A stretch of 64,000 nt of DNA from contig JAFIGX010000009.1 in NCBI GenBank assembly GCA_017849455.1, positions 1-64,000 of the forward strand, in the 5' to 3' direction. The position numbers were made by a program, and so were the translations under genes. The stretch is from Pseudobacter sp. (GTDB lineage Bacteria; Bacteroidota; Bacteroidia; Chitinophagales; Chitinophagaceae). The notes beneath the pieces were generated by a model that did no database searches, was not told the DNA's origin, and was given only the letters and a program-made list of their open reading frames with translations. Every line of letters starts with the position of its first letter. Position 1 is the stretch's first letter. Below, piece by piece: positions 50,774-60,215 of this stretch.

Positions 50774-51529
50774 TCCCTTATACACGTAGATCGAGTTGGC
50801 CTGTGCAGTACAGGTCACCACCAGATCGTTGATACATACGTGCGGAGGCAGGGTGGTAGTATAAAAAGCCACTTCCGCCACATCCTCTGCTGTAAGGGAC
50901 TGATAGCCTTCATACACTTTGGCGGCCTGTTCGGCATCGCCCTTGAACCGTACGAGGGAGAATTCTGTTTCGGCAGCTCCGGGATGGATGGCCGTCACTT
51001 TTATTTTATGCCTGAGCAGGTCGATCCTCAACCCTTTCGAAATGGCTTCCACGGCGCTTTTGGTAGCGCAATAAATATTTCCCTTTTCATATACTTCCTT
51101 GGCAGCGGTAGAACCGATATTGATGATATGGCCCTGCTTCCGTTTGATCATGAATGGCAGTACCGCTTTGGTAACATAAAGCAATCCTTTCACATTGGTA
51201 TCGATCATGGTGTCCCAATCATCGAGCGACGCTTCATCGGCATAGTCCCGCCCGGCTGCGAGGCCGGCATTGTTGATCAGTACATCGACAGCCTGCCAGC
51301 TCTCCGGCAACAGTTGAATGGCTTCGAATGTTTTGGCACGATCGCGCACATCGAAGCAGCAAGAGACCACTTCCGTTTGATAGGTACTGATGAGCTCTTT
51401 TTGCAATTGCTCCAGGCGGTCCAGCCGGCGTCCCGTGATGATGATGCGATAGCCGTTCGCCGCAAATTTTTCTGCCAATGCTTTTCCGAATCCGGCAGTA
51501 GCGCCCGTGATCAGTACCGTTTTAGCCAT
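50771..51529 (-). CDS. Short-chain dehydrogenase/reductase (YdfG-like)
   Basis: 252 aa from the ATG at 51529 (MAKTVLITGATAGFGKALAE). Upstream extension to 51628 overlaps the acyltransferase gene and is unlikely. The NADP-binding TGATAGFG is at 8-15, NNAGLAAG around 88-95, and the active site around GSTAAKEVYEKGNIYCATKSAVEA with Tyr and Lys. It resembles NADP-dependent 3-hydroxy acid / serine dehydrogenases. The substrate is not defined. A GTTGA-type repeat begins at its stop. Confidence 0.9.
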   Translation of the reverse strand: MAKTVLITGATAGFGKALAEKFAANGYRIIITGRRLDRLEQLQKELISTYQTEVVSCCFDVRDRAKTFEAIQLLPESWQAVDVLINNAGLAAGRDYADEASLDDWDTMIDTNVKGLLYVTKAVLPFMIKRKQGHIINIGSTAAKEVYEKGNIYCATKSAVEAISKGLRIDLLRHKIKVTAIHPGAAETEFSLVRFKGDAEQAAKVYEGYQSLTAEDVAEVAFYTTTLPPHVCINDLVVTCTAQANSIYVYKG

Positions 51530-51602
51530 ATTGCAAAATTTTAGGAATGCAATGTAAACAAGGGTTGGCAATTGATGAAAGGTAAGCATTGAAAATTTGC
51601 AA

Positions 51603-52709
51603 CTATGGCTCAGCCTTCTGAGAAGCAAATCCCGGCCGTTGACGAGGGAATAACTGCTGCCTCAGTAACAGGAATGGCCGCTCGATGAACCGGTAAGTGC
51701 AGGAAGCTACCAGGAACACGATGACCAGGGTACTGAGCCAGCAAATAATATTGGTGGCCAACCCCCTGTCTTTTATGGACCATGTCAGCGGAAGAATGAT
51801 CCCTGTGAGATGCGTTAAATAAATGGAATAGGAGATCTTGCTGATATAAGGAACGATCCTGTACTTTTTTTTGAATCGATAATAATATAAACCCACCACT
51901 GTTATCGTTGTGCCGATGCCGCATAAGGGATAGTAGAGCTGCGCCCTGAGCAGGCCCGTTGAAAAATCCATTCTCAACATGGCGGCAATGGCCCAGCAGA
52001 TCAGTCCTCCTGCCAAAACAGTGAGAGCCCTTGCATTGCTCATATCCTTTATACGGGTGGAAAGATAAGCGCCTCCTAACCCATAGGCGATGGAATCCAT
52101 GCGGAACACTACCGACGGGAAGCGGGTGGTGCTACTATCGCTCACCACTATCCTCAGGAGGAGGGAACCAACGATCAACAGTACCACTCCTGTCAGGAAT
52201 GGCCTGTCATGTTGTTTGAAGGAGGGCCTGATCCGGCCAATTACTAGCAGTAAAGCATACACTAACAATGGCGTACAGAGATAGAACCATTCCTCCACGC
52301 TCAGGCTCGATGATTCCCCGAAAAAAGATTCCCGTGGGCCTGTAAAAAAATTTTGGAGGAAGACCAGGTAGCGCCAGTCGAAGTTCACCGGGCGTATGAA
52401 CTGGTTGTAAACAAAGAGATAGAGAAAATACAGTACATAATAAAGTGGGAGTGTCCTGAGCCAGCGCCTTGTCCAGAACCGGGTGATGGAACTGAACGAG
52501 ACCTGCTCCTTCTTGAACAGGTCGAGCAATATTCTGCCGATGAGGAAGCCGCTCAGTGAAAAGAAAAGTTCCACACCACCTGGCGCGAGGTACCAGAAAT
52601 AAGGGATGGATCGTTGAAAGATGATCTGGAAGCTGTGACTGCCGAACACCATGCACACAGCCAGGCAGCGAACAAGGTCCAATCCATAGCTTCTTTCCTG
52701 TGAAACCAT
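51603..52709 (-). CDS. Acyltransferase 3 family membrane protein (OafA-like)
   Basis: 368 aa with about ten membrane helices. The N-terminal GLDLVRCLAVCMVFGSHSF holds the family Arg and His (RxxA and H21-type), followed by YFWYLAPGGVELFFSLSGFLIGRI and the middle block SLSVEEWFYLCTPLLVY. It should move acyl groups, often acetyl, onto sugars or lipids at the cytoplasmic membrane. It lies 48 nt after the large PKD protein gene on the same strand. A functional link is not evident. Confidence 0.9.
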   Translation of the reverse strand: MVSQERSYGLDLVRCLAVCMVFGSHSFQIIFQRSIPYFWYLAPGGVELFFSLSGFLIGRILLDLFKKEQVSFSSITRFWTRRWLRTLPLYYVLYFLYLFVYNQFIRPVNFDWRYLVFLQNFFTGPRESFFGESSSLSVEEWFYLCTPLLVYALLLVIGRIRPSFKQHDRPFLTGVVLLIVGSLLLRIVVSDSSTTRFPSVVFRMDSIAYGLGGAYLSTRIKDMSNARALTVLAGGLICWAIAAMLRMDFSTGLLRAQLYYPLCGIGTTITVVGLYYYRFKKKYRIVPYISKISYSIYLTHLTGIILPLTWSIKDRGLATNIICWLSTLVIVFLVASCTYRFIERPFLLLRQQLFPRQRPGFASQKAEP

Positions 52710-52757
52710 TATTTCATGCTGATTTATCAGGCAATTTTAGGCAAATTTCACGACCTG

Positions 52758-55448
52758 TCATCGGATCAATACCGCCACCCCTTGCTTGGTAACTGTTTTT
52801 CCGGTGAAATCCTTTCCGCGCACCATCCATACGTAAGTGCCGGTGGCCTGTTCTTTACCGCTGATGGCGCCATCCCATCCTCTGCCATGCTCGGAGGTCT
52901 GGAACACCAACTGCCCCCAGCGGTTATAAACGCGGAAATATTCCAGGTTGGAGATCCCTACGAGGATTGGCCGCAGCACATTATTCTGGCTGCTGCGCGG
53001 GCGGAAGGCATTGGGCACGAATATATCGGGCTGCGTTTTGAATACCCTGATATTGATGGTATCGAGTGCAAAACAGCCTTCACTGGTGTAGGCCTTCATC
53101 ACATAACTGAAATGATCATTGAGATAAGCGATCGGGTCCCTCGACCTGAAATTGCTGAGATAGGTGGAGGGCGACCATTCGATGAATTCCGCTCCGGTGC
53201 CATGCAGTTGCAATGGCTGGCCTACCACGATGGATGTATCGTTGCCGGCGAAGGCAAAGATCTGGGGCCTCACCGTAACCTTCACCGTATCGTATTTAGG
53301 TTTGGGACATCCAAGAACATCGGTTACCCTTAATATATAGGAGGTCGTTATGCGGGGGAATGCCCTTGGATTGAGAATATTGGGATCGCTGAGCGTATTG
53401 GTGGGCGCCCAGAGGAACCTATTGCCGACCATGGAGGCATGGAGGTTGGCCGTGTCTTTATAGCAGATGGTCGTATCGGGGCCTGCATTGGCGGTAGGAT
53501 AGGGGATGGTGAAAAGTTTTACGCTGGCAGTGGCCTTGCATTTCCCTACTTCGGCCAGCACCGAATAAGTAGTGGTGGAAGCTGTGGGCGATACCAACGG
53601 TTCCTTCGCATGTGGATCGTTGATGGGGCTGGCAGGATTGCTGTTCCAGGTAAAATACAATGCATCCGTAACAGGTTTGAGTTGGGCAGTATCGGTAAGG
53701 CAGATGGTGCTGTCCCGCCCTGCGTCGAGGGTAATATGATCGATGGTGCGCACGGTCACCGACGCCGTGTTCACACAACCATTTTCGTTTAGTTGTACGG
53801 TATAGGTGGTGGTGGTCCGGGGCCATACGAGGGGATCGGGCGTGTTGGGGTTGAGAATGTCCACCAGTGGCGTCCAGGAGAAAACTCCCAGGCCGCTGGC
53901 ATGCAATTGCAGGGTATCCTGGATGGGCCGGTTGCTGCAGATCAGCGTATCGGTAAAGGCCAGCGTAATGGTGGGTTTGTCTTTCACCTCGATATTATTG
54001 TGCGTTACCGTATCGATACAACCTTTATTGCTTTCAACGATCAGCGTTACCGTCTTGAGACCTGTTGTTGAATATTTCCATTTGGGGTTGGCAATGATAT
54101 CGGTATCGGCGGTGGTCGTTTCATCACCGAAATTCCATCGCCATTTACTGGGAAAACCATATCTCGCTACAGTAGCATCCCTGAACTGGATGGGCAGCAG
54201 GATACAGGTGCCCGACCAGGTGAATTCGGGTTTGAAGCCAGGGTATACTTTGGCGAGCGTGGTAGTGGAATCGAGACATTGACCGGCGAGGATCACTTTC
54301 AGCTTAACGGTATAGGTGCCTGTGTCTGCATACTGGTGCTGGATCTCCCCATTGATATTTATCACGGTATCGGATTTGGTGCCATCACCGTAGGTCCAGA
54401 TATACATCGAGCCAGTAGGGTTCACCTGCTCATTGCGGAATGTGACGAGGAAGTCGTCACAGAAAGAATAATCGGGATTCAGTTTGGCTTTGAGCGGAAT
54501 GCAATCCGAGACCCTGATATGAATGTCTTTATGATGGATATTGATCAGCACTTTGTTGCGGTATTCCATAGCACAGGCCGTCACCACATACTGGCCTTCA
54601 GTGGCCGGGGCAACGCCTGACAGCAGACCTGTTTTGGGGTCGATGGTAGCGCGTACGCCTAAGGGTGAGGAACCGTTGTAGGGCGTTTGGTAGGGCAGGT
54701 TGTCGTACGGTGGCGGTGCAGCCGGGTTGGGGCTTGGGCAGCTAAAGCAGTTGGCGCCGCCGCCGCCTCTGCCGGGCCCGCCGCCTGAATAGGCACTGCA
54801 AAGCGTATATACAATGGAATCGGTTTTCTTCCCGTTGACATCCACGTCCTCATCCAATGCGGAAAAATCAAAAGTAAAACTGGAGCCGTGACAAACAGCT
54901 ACTGCATCGTTCGGGTTGAACTGGGGACTGGAGTTCTTGTAAGCGCCCGGCAGTACATTGGTGCCGGGGATCTCGCAGAAATAGGTGGCGCCATAGTTAT
55001 CACTGGGTGTGGGCACATTTTGGATACCCGCAATGCGGCAGCACCGCTGGAAGACGATCGTGTATCCATCAGGCAGGTTGGGAAGCTCTATCGTATAGGA
55101 AAAATAACGGAGCCGGTAACAAACGTCGATAGGTGGGTTGGTGATACAGGGGTTCGAATTGGGATCGTAACGGATGAACTCATCTTTGATCATGGGGGCC
55201 ATTACATTGTTGACCTGTTGGTTACCCGGTTTGGAAAAAACAGTGAAAGGGACTTCGGTATCCAACTGGCCGGGCGAATTGGCATTACAATCGATGTAGA
55301 GTTTCAGCGTGATCAGGTAACGGGAGGAATTGGGCTGTGAACCATCGCCCAGGTATTTATAATACATCTCCCCACCCCGGATATGGGCAGCCAGTGCGGA
55401 AGCAATACTTCCGAAGAACAATAAGATAACTCCTACAGCTTTTCTCAT
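52758..55448 (-). CDS. PKD-domain protein with T9SS type B sorting domain (gliding-associated)
   Basis: 896 aa from the ATG at 55448 (MRKAVGVILLFFGSIASALA, a signal peptide). The frame is open to 55511, but 55448 fits the signal. An N-terminal strand-rich domain starts AHIRGGEMYYKYLGDG. Two PKD-like domains carry YIWTYGDGT and WRWNFGDETTT. Three to four repeats around TITLAFTDTLICSNRP, DAGRDSTICLTDTAQL and NAGPDTTICYKDTANL follow. The C-terminus (about 810-896) is the CHU_C/TIGR04131 domain: VPNAFRPRSSQNNVLRP, YNRWGQLVFQT, GWDGAISGKEQATGTYVW. It is probably exported through SprA to the cell surface as an adhesin or filament protein. Confidence 0.92.
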   Translation of the reverse strand: MRKAVGVILLFFGSIASALAAHIRGGEMYYKYLGDGSQPNSSRYLITLKLYIDCNANSPGQLDTEVPFTVFSKPGNQQVNNVMAPMIKDEFIRYDPNSNPCITNPPIDVCYRLRYFSYTIELPNLPDGYTIVFQRCCRIAGIQNVPTPSDNYGATYFCEIPGTNVLPGAYKNSSPQFNPNDAVAVCHGSSFTFDFSALDEDVDVNGKKTDSIVYTLCSAYSGGGPGRGGGGANCFSCPSPNPAAPPPYDNLPYQTPYNGSSPLGVRATIDPKTGLLSGVAPATEGQYVVTACAMEYRNKVLINIHHKDIHIRVSDCIPLKAKLNPDYSFCDDFLVTFRNEQVNPTGSMYIWTYGDGTKSDTVININGEIQHQYADTGTYTVKLKVILAGQCLDSTTTLAKVYPGFKPEFTWSGTCILLPIQFRDATVARYGFPSKWRWNFGDETTTADTDIIANPKWKYSTTGLKTVTLIVESNKGCIDTVTHNNIEVKDKPTITLAFTDTLICSNRPIQDTLQLHASGLGVFSWTPLVDILNPNTPDPLVWPRTTTTYTVQLNENGCVNTASVTVRTIDHITLDAGRDSTICLTDTAQLKPVTDALYFTWNSNPASPINDPHAKEPLVSPTASTTTYSVLAEVGKCKATASVKLFTIPYPTANAGPDTTICYKDTANLHASMVGNRFLWAPTNTLSDPNILNPRAFPRITTSYILRVTDVLGCPKPKYDTVKVTVRPQIFAFAGNDTSIVVGQPLQLHGTGAEFIEWSPSTYLSNFRSRDPIAYLNDHFSYVMKAYTSEGCFALDTINIRVFKTQPDIFVPNAFRPRSSQNNVLRPILVGISNLEYFRVYNRWGQLVFQTSEHGRGWDGAISGKEQATGTYVWMVRGKDFTGKTVTKQGVAVLIR

Positions 55449-55725
55449 GACAATTCTGCAACGCAGTTTCGTTAAGCAATGCTCCAACCTGGTCTCCATC
55501 TCCTCCGCCACAGAGGTATAGGCAACATGCCGGCAGGGTGACCGTTCCGATCAATGAATGTACGACAATTGCCCAATCAGGTACGTTGCAAACCGATTGA
55601 TATCCATTGATTTTTCAGCTACGTGGGCGGAATGGTCTTATCCTTTTGTCTGACAATTGGATAATACGCAAAAACCATCCCGATCGTTGGTTATATTACC
55701 CTTTCGTCTCTCCGGCTGTACATAT

Positions 55726-56544
55726 TCAGGAATTTGATAATGACTGCTCTGCCTGCCGGCAGAATTGGAGCAATACCTGGTTGGCTTTTGCTGTTTCTTC
55801 GAGCATGCCTATATGTGCTGAATCCTTGAATATCTCCACCACCGAAATGGCAGGCAGGTAGGTTTGCGGAAGCACCTGGGCCATGGGCACCGCAGCGTCC
55901 TGTTCCCCGATCACAAACAACACCGGGCGGGGAAATGTTTTGAGGAAGGGGGTCCTGTCGGGCCGCAACATCATCGCTTCATAATATTGTATCAGTGCTC
56001 CATCCGTGAAATGGGCATACCGGTCGATCAGTTCCTGCACCGTTTCCGGGTGTTCCTGCCTGAAAGCGGGGGAGAACAGGTTGGGAGTGGTCTGTTCCAG
56101 GAATTTGGCAGCGCCATATTCGCGGATGAATTCGATGCCGCGGCGGCGGATATTCTTTTTTTCTTCACTGTCGGGAAGGGCGGTTGAATGGAACAGGCCG
56201 AGGGCCTGGGTGCGCTCCGGGTATTTTTCTCCGAAGGCCAGGCAGATATATCCGCCCATGCTATGCCCGATCAGGATGGCTTTTTCGATCTTCTCTTCAT
56301 CAAGTACCCGAAGGAGGCAGTCTGCGAAGTATTCCATCGTCCACTCCTTTACGGGGGAGGATGCCCTTGTACCGGGCATATCAGGGATGATCAACCGAAA
56401 ATGCTCCTGCAGGAATGCTATCTGCTCTTTCCATACAAGGCCATCCTCTGCGAAACCATGTACCAATACAACGGCATGGCCTTCACCGGCCGTCCGGTAA
56501 AACAGTAGCTCGCCATTCAATACAAAGGATATCTCACTGATCAT
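55726..56544 (-). CDS. Alpha/beta hydrolase
   Basis: 272 aa. The oxyanion region VVLVHGFAEDG (about 25-35), nucleophile elbow IGHSMGG (about 91-97, Ser), and a late VIGEQDAAVP (Asp) with AHIGMLEE (His) make a complete catalytic triad. It resembles the general esterase/peroxidase-type hydrolases without further clues. It lies 11 nt after the DUF4105 gene on the same strand, so the two are co-transcribed. Confidence 0.9.
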   Translation of the reverse strand: MISEISFVLNGELLFYRTAGEGHAVVLVHGFAEDGLVWKEQIAFLQEHFRLIIPDMPGTRASSPVKEWTMEYFADCLLRVLDEEKIEKAILIGHSMGGYICLAFGEKYPERTQALGLFHSTALPDSEEKKNIRRRGIEFIREYGAAKFLEQTTPNLFSPAFRQEHPETVQELIDRYAHFTDGALIQYYEAMMLRPDRTPFLKTFPRPVLFVIGEQDAAVPMAQVLPQTYLPAISVVEIFKDSAHIGMLEETAKANQVLLQFCRQAEQSLSNS

Positions 56545-56555
56545 GGCTTTTCGTT

Positions 56556-57713
56556 TTATTTACTCCGGAAATAAGCGCGCACCAATATCATGCCCAGGAT
56601 GGGGGCAATGGCAGGGTTCAACTGCTGTGGAAGGAAAAACCAGCAAAGGGCCAGCAGGATGGTAATGATCATCACGGTCTGGAAATATTTTTTCACCCAA
56701 TTCTTCCTGCTCCACACCAGGAATGCCAGCGGTAAATGGGAGGGCAGGGCCCAGAGCAGGTTCCAGTTATTGCGGCAAACGGTATCGATACGGATGGTCC
56801 ATAAAGTGGCGAGCAGCACGCCCAGCAATCCCAGCAGCAGGAAAAAAAAGCAATCGAAAATCCGCAGGGCCTTTGTTATGCCATTGCTACCGGAAAATGA
56901 CAAAGCTGTTATGAGCAGGAAAAAGGTCGTGAAAAAAAAGACGGGTGTTAGCCAGGTACGGGCATCGGGGGAAAGGGGAGGGGCCGATAGGATGGTTTGC
57001 CTGGATGATACTAACGGTGTCGGTCCAGCGCTGGCGCTGTCGAAGCCTTTGAGCAGGTAATCCGGCAGGAACATGGCTTCCTGGTTGCTGACTTTTTTAT
57101 CGAGGTGGGCACCGAGCAATATGTCGATCCCGAATTTTGACCAGTACTGTCCGCCGGCGTCGAGATAGCTATGAATGAGCTGGCGGTAGCTGGGGATCTT
57201 ATCAGGCAGGATATTTTTGAATACCACCGGCAATCCAGTCTTTTGGGTGATCATATCCCTGGCGCGGGTGGTGCAGTTGTCTGTATGAAAATAATAATTG
57301 TAAAAACGGTTCTCCGGCTGGTTATTGATGATCAGCGCCTGCAATAACTGCTGTTTGGCGTTACAGGGCAGGTTCAGTTCCTGTTCGATGACACTGCGCT
57401 GTTGTTCCTGGTATTCCTGGAGGAAATCGGGAAAGGGGTAGGCCGACAGGGCATATCGCATCAGCCCCTTGGTAAATTTCAAATAGAACTGCGGATCGGA
57501 ATCATCGAAGGTGCCGTAGTTGAATACCATGTCCATATTCCGGTTGCTGTCGATGACACGGATAGCGGTATGGCCGAAGCTGGAATAAAGTTCCTCTCCC
57601 GGGCTGCAGGTAAGCAGGCTTACGCGTAGCCGGCAGGTGGAATCTTTTTGGGCAACTGTGATCAGGGAAATATGTAAGGCCAGCGTGAACAGTAATGCCC
57701 CTGCTTTTTTCAT
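56556..57713 (-). CDS. DUF4105 family membrane protein (Lnb-like N-terminal domain)
   Basis: 385 aa from the ATG at 57713; a GTG one codon earlier is possible. After a signal peptide (ALLFTLALHISLITVA) comes the DUF4105 domain (about 25-185): LTCSPGEELYSSFGHTAIRV, VFNYGTFDDSDPQFYLKF and YFHTDNCTTRARDMI, with conserved His and Cys that suggest a peptidase-like site in the periplasm. Four hydrophobic helices follow (about 255-380). It is the first gene of a pair with the hydrolase downstream (11 nt). A GTTGA-type repeat lies upstream. Confidence 0.88.
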   Translation of the reverse strand: MKKAGALLFTLALHISLITVAQKDSTCRLRVSLLTCSPGEELYSSFGHTAIRVIDSNRNMDMVFNYGTFDDSDPQFYLKFTKGLMRYALSAYPFPDFLQEYQEQQRSVIEQELNLPCNAKQQLLQALIINNQPENRFYNYYFHTDNCTTRARDMITQKTGLPVVFKNILPDKIPSYRQLIHSYLDAGGQYWSKFGIDILLGAHLDKKVSNQEAMFLPDYLLKGFDSASAGPTPLVSSRQTILSAPPLSPDARTWLTPVFFFTTFFLLITALSFSGSNGITKALRIFDCFFFLLLGLLGVLLATLWTIRIDTVCRNNWNLLWALPSHLPLAFLVWSRKNWVKKYFQTVMIITILLALCWFFLPQQLNPAIAPILGMILVRAYFRSK

Positions 57714-57738
57714 CACAAACTAATTTCAGGAAAGATAT

Positions 57739-57838
57739 GTTGAAAAGTTGACAAGTTAAAAGGTTGAAAGGTTGATAAGGGAGTTCCCGAAATACGGAGA
57801 TTCCCTTGTCAACCTGTAAACATTTCAACTTTTCAACT
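57739..57838. repeat. GTTGA-type inverted repeat element, copy E
   Basis: The most complete copy. The left arm (57739-57783) has GTTGAAAAGTTGACAAG and AGGTTGAAAGGTTGATAAGG. The right arm (57801-57838) has TTCCCTTGTCAACCTGTAAA and CATTTCAACTTTTCAAC. The centre GGGAGTTCCCGA is as in copy D. It fills the gap between the guaB stop and the DUF4105 start. Confidence 0.78.
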
Positions 57839-57855
57839 CCTCAGTATGACGAGCA

Positions 57856-59355
57856 TTAGCGACTATAATTCGGCGCCTCACGTGTGATCTCGATATCATG
57901 TGCATGACTTTCTTTCATACCGGCATTGGTGATGCGTACGAACTGAGCCTGTTGCAATGCCTGGATGTCTTTTGCACCGCAATAGCCCATTCCGGAGCGG
58001 AGGCCGCCAACGTATTGATAAACGATCTCGCTCAGGCTGCCTTTGAAAGCTACGCGGCCTTCAATGCCTTCGGGCACGAATTTCTTGATATCATCTTCCA
58101 CGTCCTGGAAATAGCGGTCGCCACTGCCCTGGCTCATAGCGCCGATGGAACCCATGCCGCGGTATTGTTTGAATTTCCTGCCTTCGTAGATGATGGTCTC
58201 ACCCGGACTTTCCTCCGTTCCTGCAAACACGCTTCCCATCATCACGATATTGGCGCCGGCAGCGAGTGCTTTTACCATATCGCCGGTATAGCGGATACCA
58301 CCGTCGGCGATGAGCGGCACTTTGAGTTTCTGCAATACGGAAGCGGCTTCCATGATGGCCGTGATCTGCGGAACACCGGCGCCGGCCACGATACGGGTTG
58401 TACAGATCGAGCCGGGCCCGATCCCCACTTTCACGGCATCTGCCCCGGCGTCTACCAATGCTTTGGCGCCGGCGGCCGTGCCGATATTACCGGCTATCAC
58501 CTGTAATTTTTTGAAATTCTTTTTTACCGCTTTGAGTGCTTCGAGCACGCCTTTGGAATGGCCGTGCGCACTATCCAGACAAACCACATCCACCCCGATC
58601 TGTTGAAGGGCCCCGGCCCTGTCGAGCAGGTCGCGGGTAATGCCGAGAGCAGCGCCAACGAGCAAACGACCGTAAGAATCTTTAACGGCATTGGGAAAAC
58701 TTTGTAGCTGGAGGATATCGCGGTACGTGATCAGCCCGATGAGGGTGCCATCTTTTTTGATCACAGGCAGCTTTTCGATCTTGTATTGCTGCAGGATCTT
58801 TTCGGCTTTCTTGAGGTCGGTGCCTTCAGGGGCCGTGATCAGCCGCTCTTTGGTCATCACTTCGCGCACTTTGCGGTTATTGCTGGTCTCGAAGCGGAGA
58901 TCGCGGTTGGTAAGGATGCCAACGAGCTTTTTATTATTATCGACGATGGGGATACCACCGATCTTGTTCTCTTTCATGAGGCGGAGGGCATCACCGATCG
59001 ATGCTTCTTCATGCAGGGTGATGGGATCTATGATGAGGCCACTTTCACTGCGTTTCACCTTGCGTACCTGCTCGGCCTGTTTCTCGATGCTCATATTTTT
59101 GTGCAGGATGCCAAGGCCACCCTCACGGGCCAATGCAATGGCGAGATTCGCTTCCGTGACAGTATCCATGGCGGCGGAAAGCATGGGGATGTTCAAAACC
59201 AGGTCTTTGGTCAGATGGGTGCGGATATCCACTTCACGGGGTAGCACCTGGGAGTAGGCCGGTACGAGTAAAACGTCGTCGAACGTTAAACCATCACCAA
59301 AAAACTTGCTGGACTGGGGAGATTTCTTTCGGGGAGCGTTGATTATTGTTGCCAT
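57856..59355 (-). CDS. guaB: IMP dehydrogenase
   Basis: 499 aa from the ATG at 59355. The frame is open to 59460, but a -7 box ends 3 nt before 59355 and the family start agrees. The barrel begins [16 protein letters not shown]. Two CBS domains (about 110-230) follow. The active-site loop is [11 protein letters not shown] with the catalytic Cys, and the flap has [10 protein letters not shown]. It oxidises IMP to XMP, the committed step to GTP, and so feeds folE and other GTP users. Confidence 0.97.
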   Translation of the reverse strand: MATIINAPRKKSPQSSKFFGDGLTFDDVLLVPAYSQVLPREVDIRTHLTKDLVLNIPMLSAAMDTVTEANLAIALAREGGLGILHKNMSIEKQAEQVRKVKRSESGLIIDPITLHEEASIGDALRLMKENKIGGIPIVDNNKKLVGILTNRDLRFETSNNRKVREVMTKERLITAPEGTDLKKAEKILQQYKIEKLPVIKKDGTLIGLITYRDILQLQSFPNAVKDSYGRLLVGAALGITRDLLDRAGALQQIGVDVVCLDSAHGHSKGVLEALKAVKKNFKKLQVIAGNIGTAAGAKALVDAGADAVKVGIGPGSICTTRIVAGAGVPQITAIMEAASVLQKLKVPLIADGGIRYTGDMVKALAAGANIVMMGSVFAGTEESPGETIIYEGRKFKQYRGMGSIGAMSQGSGDRYFQDVEDDIKKFVPEGIEGRVAFKGSLSEIVYQYVGGLRSGMGYCGAKDIQALQQAQFVRITNAGMKESHAHDIEITREAPNYSR

Positions 59356-59358
59356 GTG

Positions 59359-59366
59359 CAAAGATA
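59359..59366 (-). promoter_or_regulatory. -7 box (TATCTTTG) of guaB
   Basis: On the minus strand CCCTATCTTTGCAC runs straight into the ATG at 59355, so +1 should be at or next to the start codon. A TTTG is present 21 nt upstream (59391-59388), slightly wider than the usual 19. Confidence 0.6.
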
Positions 59367-59626
59367 GGGTGGCAGATAAATATGCTCCAAATGAATTTTT
59401 TGTAGCGCTTATCAGGTTGTTGACCATCAGCCTGCCCAATTCCTCCAATTGCTCAATCATTTCTGTGAATGGCTCAATGTTGATTTTTTAATAAGAGATA
59501 CCAACAACCTTTGGGCCTACCACAAAGTGGGTATGTCTGCCCGCTTTTTTTCACACGGAAGTGGTATTGTTTATGAAGCCGCTTCGATGAAATTTTGCAT
59601 CGCCTTTAATTCTTAAAACAACCTTC

Positions 59627-60142
59627 ATGAAAAGCACTCAACTTTCCCTGCTCGTCCTTGCCCTGGTCATGGCCGTTAGCTCCTGTAAGAAAGGTGATAC
59701 CGGCCCGCAGGGCCCAACTGGAAATGCGAATGTGACCATGTATACATTTGGGTCCACCACTTTTACCGGGTCCACCATCCTCTTGTTATCCAACCTCTCT
59801 CAAAGTAAAATGGATTCGAGCATGGTGCTGGTCTATTATAACCCTGTTCCCGAAGTGGAAACCTCCTGGTATCCTGTCCCGGGTCTGGGGTCGGGTGGTC
59901 AATATGAAACCCGTTATTTTGTATATGCTGCCGCCGCCGCCAATACACAGCAACTAAATCTACGCCTTGTGAAACCCGATGGAAGCGGGGCACCCTTCCC
60001 TAGCAGTGTCACTTTTCGAAAGATCAGGGTGTTCGTAGCACCGGCTTCTTCGATTCTCCCAGGCGGCCGGACCGGACGTGGCAACGGCCCCGACCTCACG
60101 AATTATTACGATGTGCTGAAATATTTCAACTTACCAGAATAA
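59627..60142 (+). CDS. Small lipoprotein with a collagen-like GXX patch
   Basis: 171 aa. A lipobox ends at C20 (MAVSSC), followed by KKGDTGPQGPTG, a short collagen-like Gly-X-Y stretch frequently seen after the lipid anchor in Bacteroidota lipoproteins. The rest has beta-strand character with no recognised domain, and includes the run YAAAAANTQQLNLRLV. It is likely at the outer membrane. It is transcribed alone and converges on dprA. Confidence 0.78.
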   Translation: MKSTQLSLLVLALVMAVSSCKKGDTGPQGPTGNANVTMYTFGSTTFTGSTILLLSNLSQSKMDSSMVLVYYNPVPEVETSWYPVPGLGSGGQYETRYFVYAAAAANTQQLNLRLVKPDGSGAPFPSSVTFRKIRVFVAPASSILPGGRTGRGNGPDLTNYYDVLKYFNLPE

Positions 60143-60215
60143 GGCGATGCTGGTATCAGTAACGTGGAACGGATGTGTATGGCAACTCTCCGCGAACACA
60201 TCCTCCCGTTGCTGC

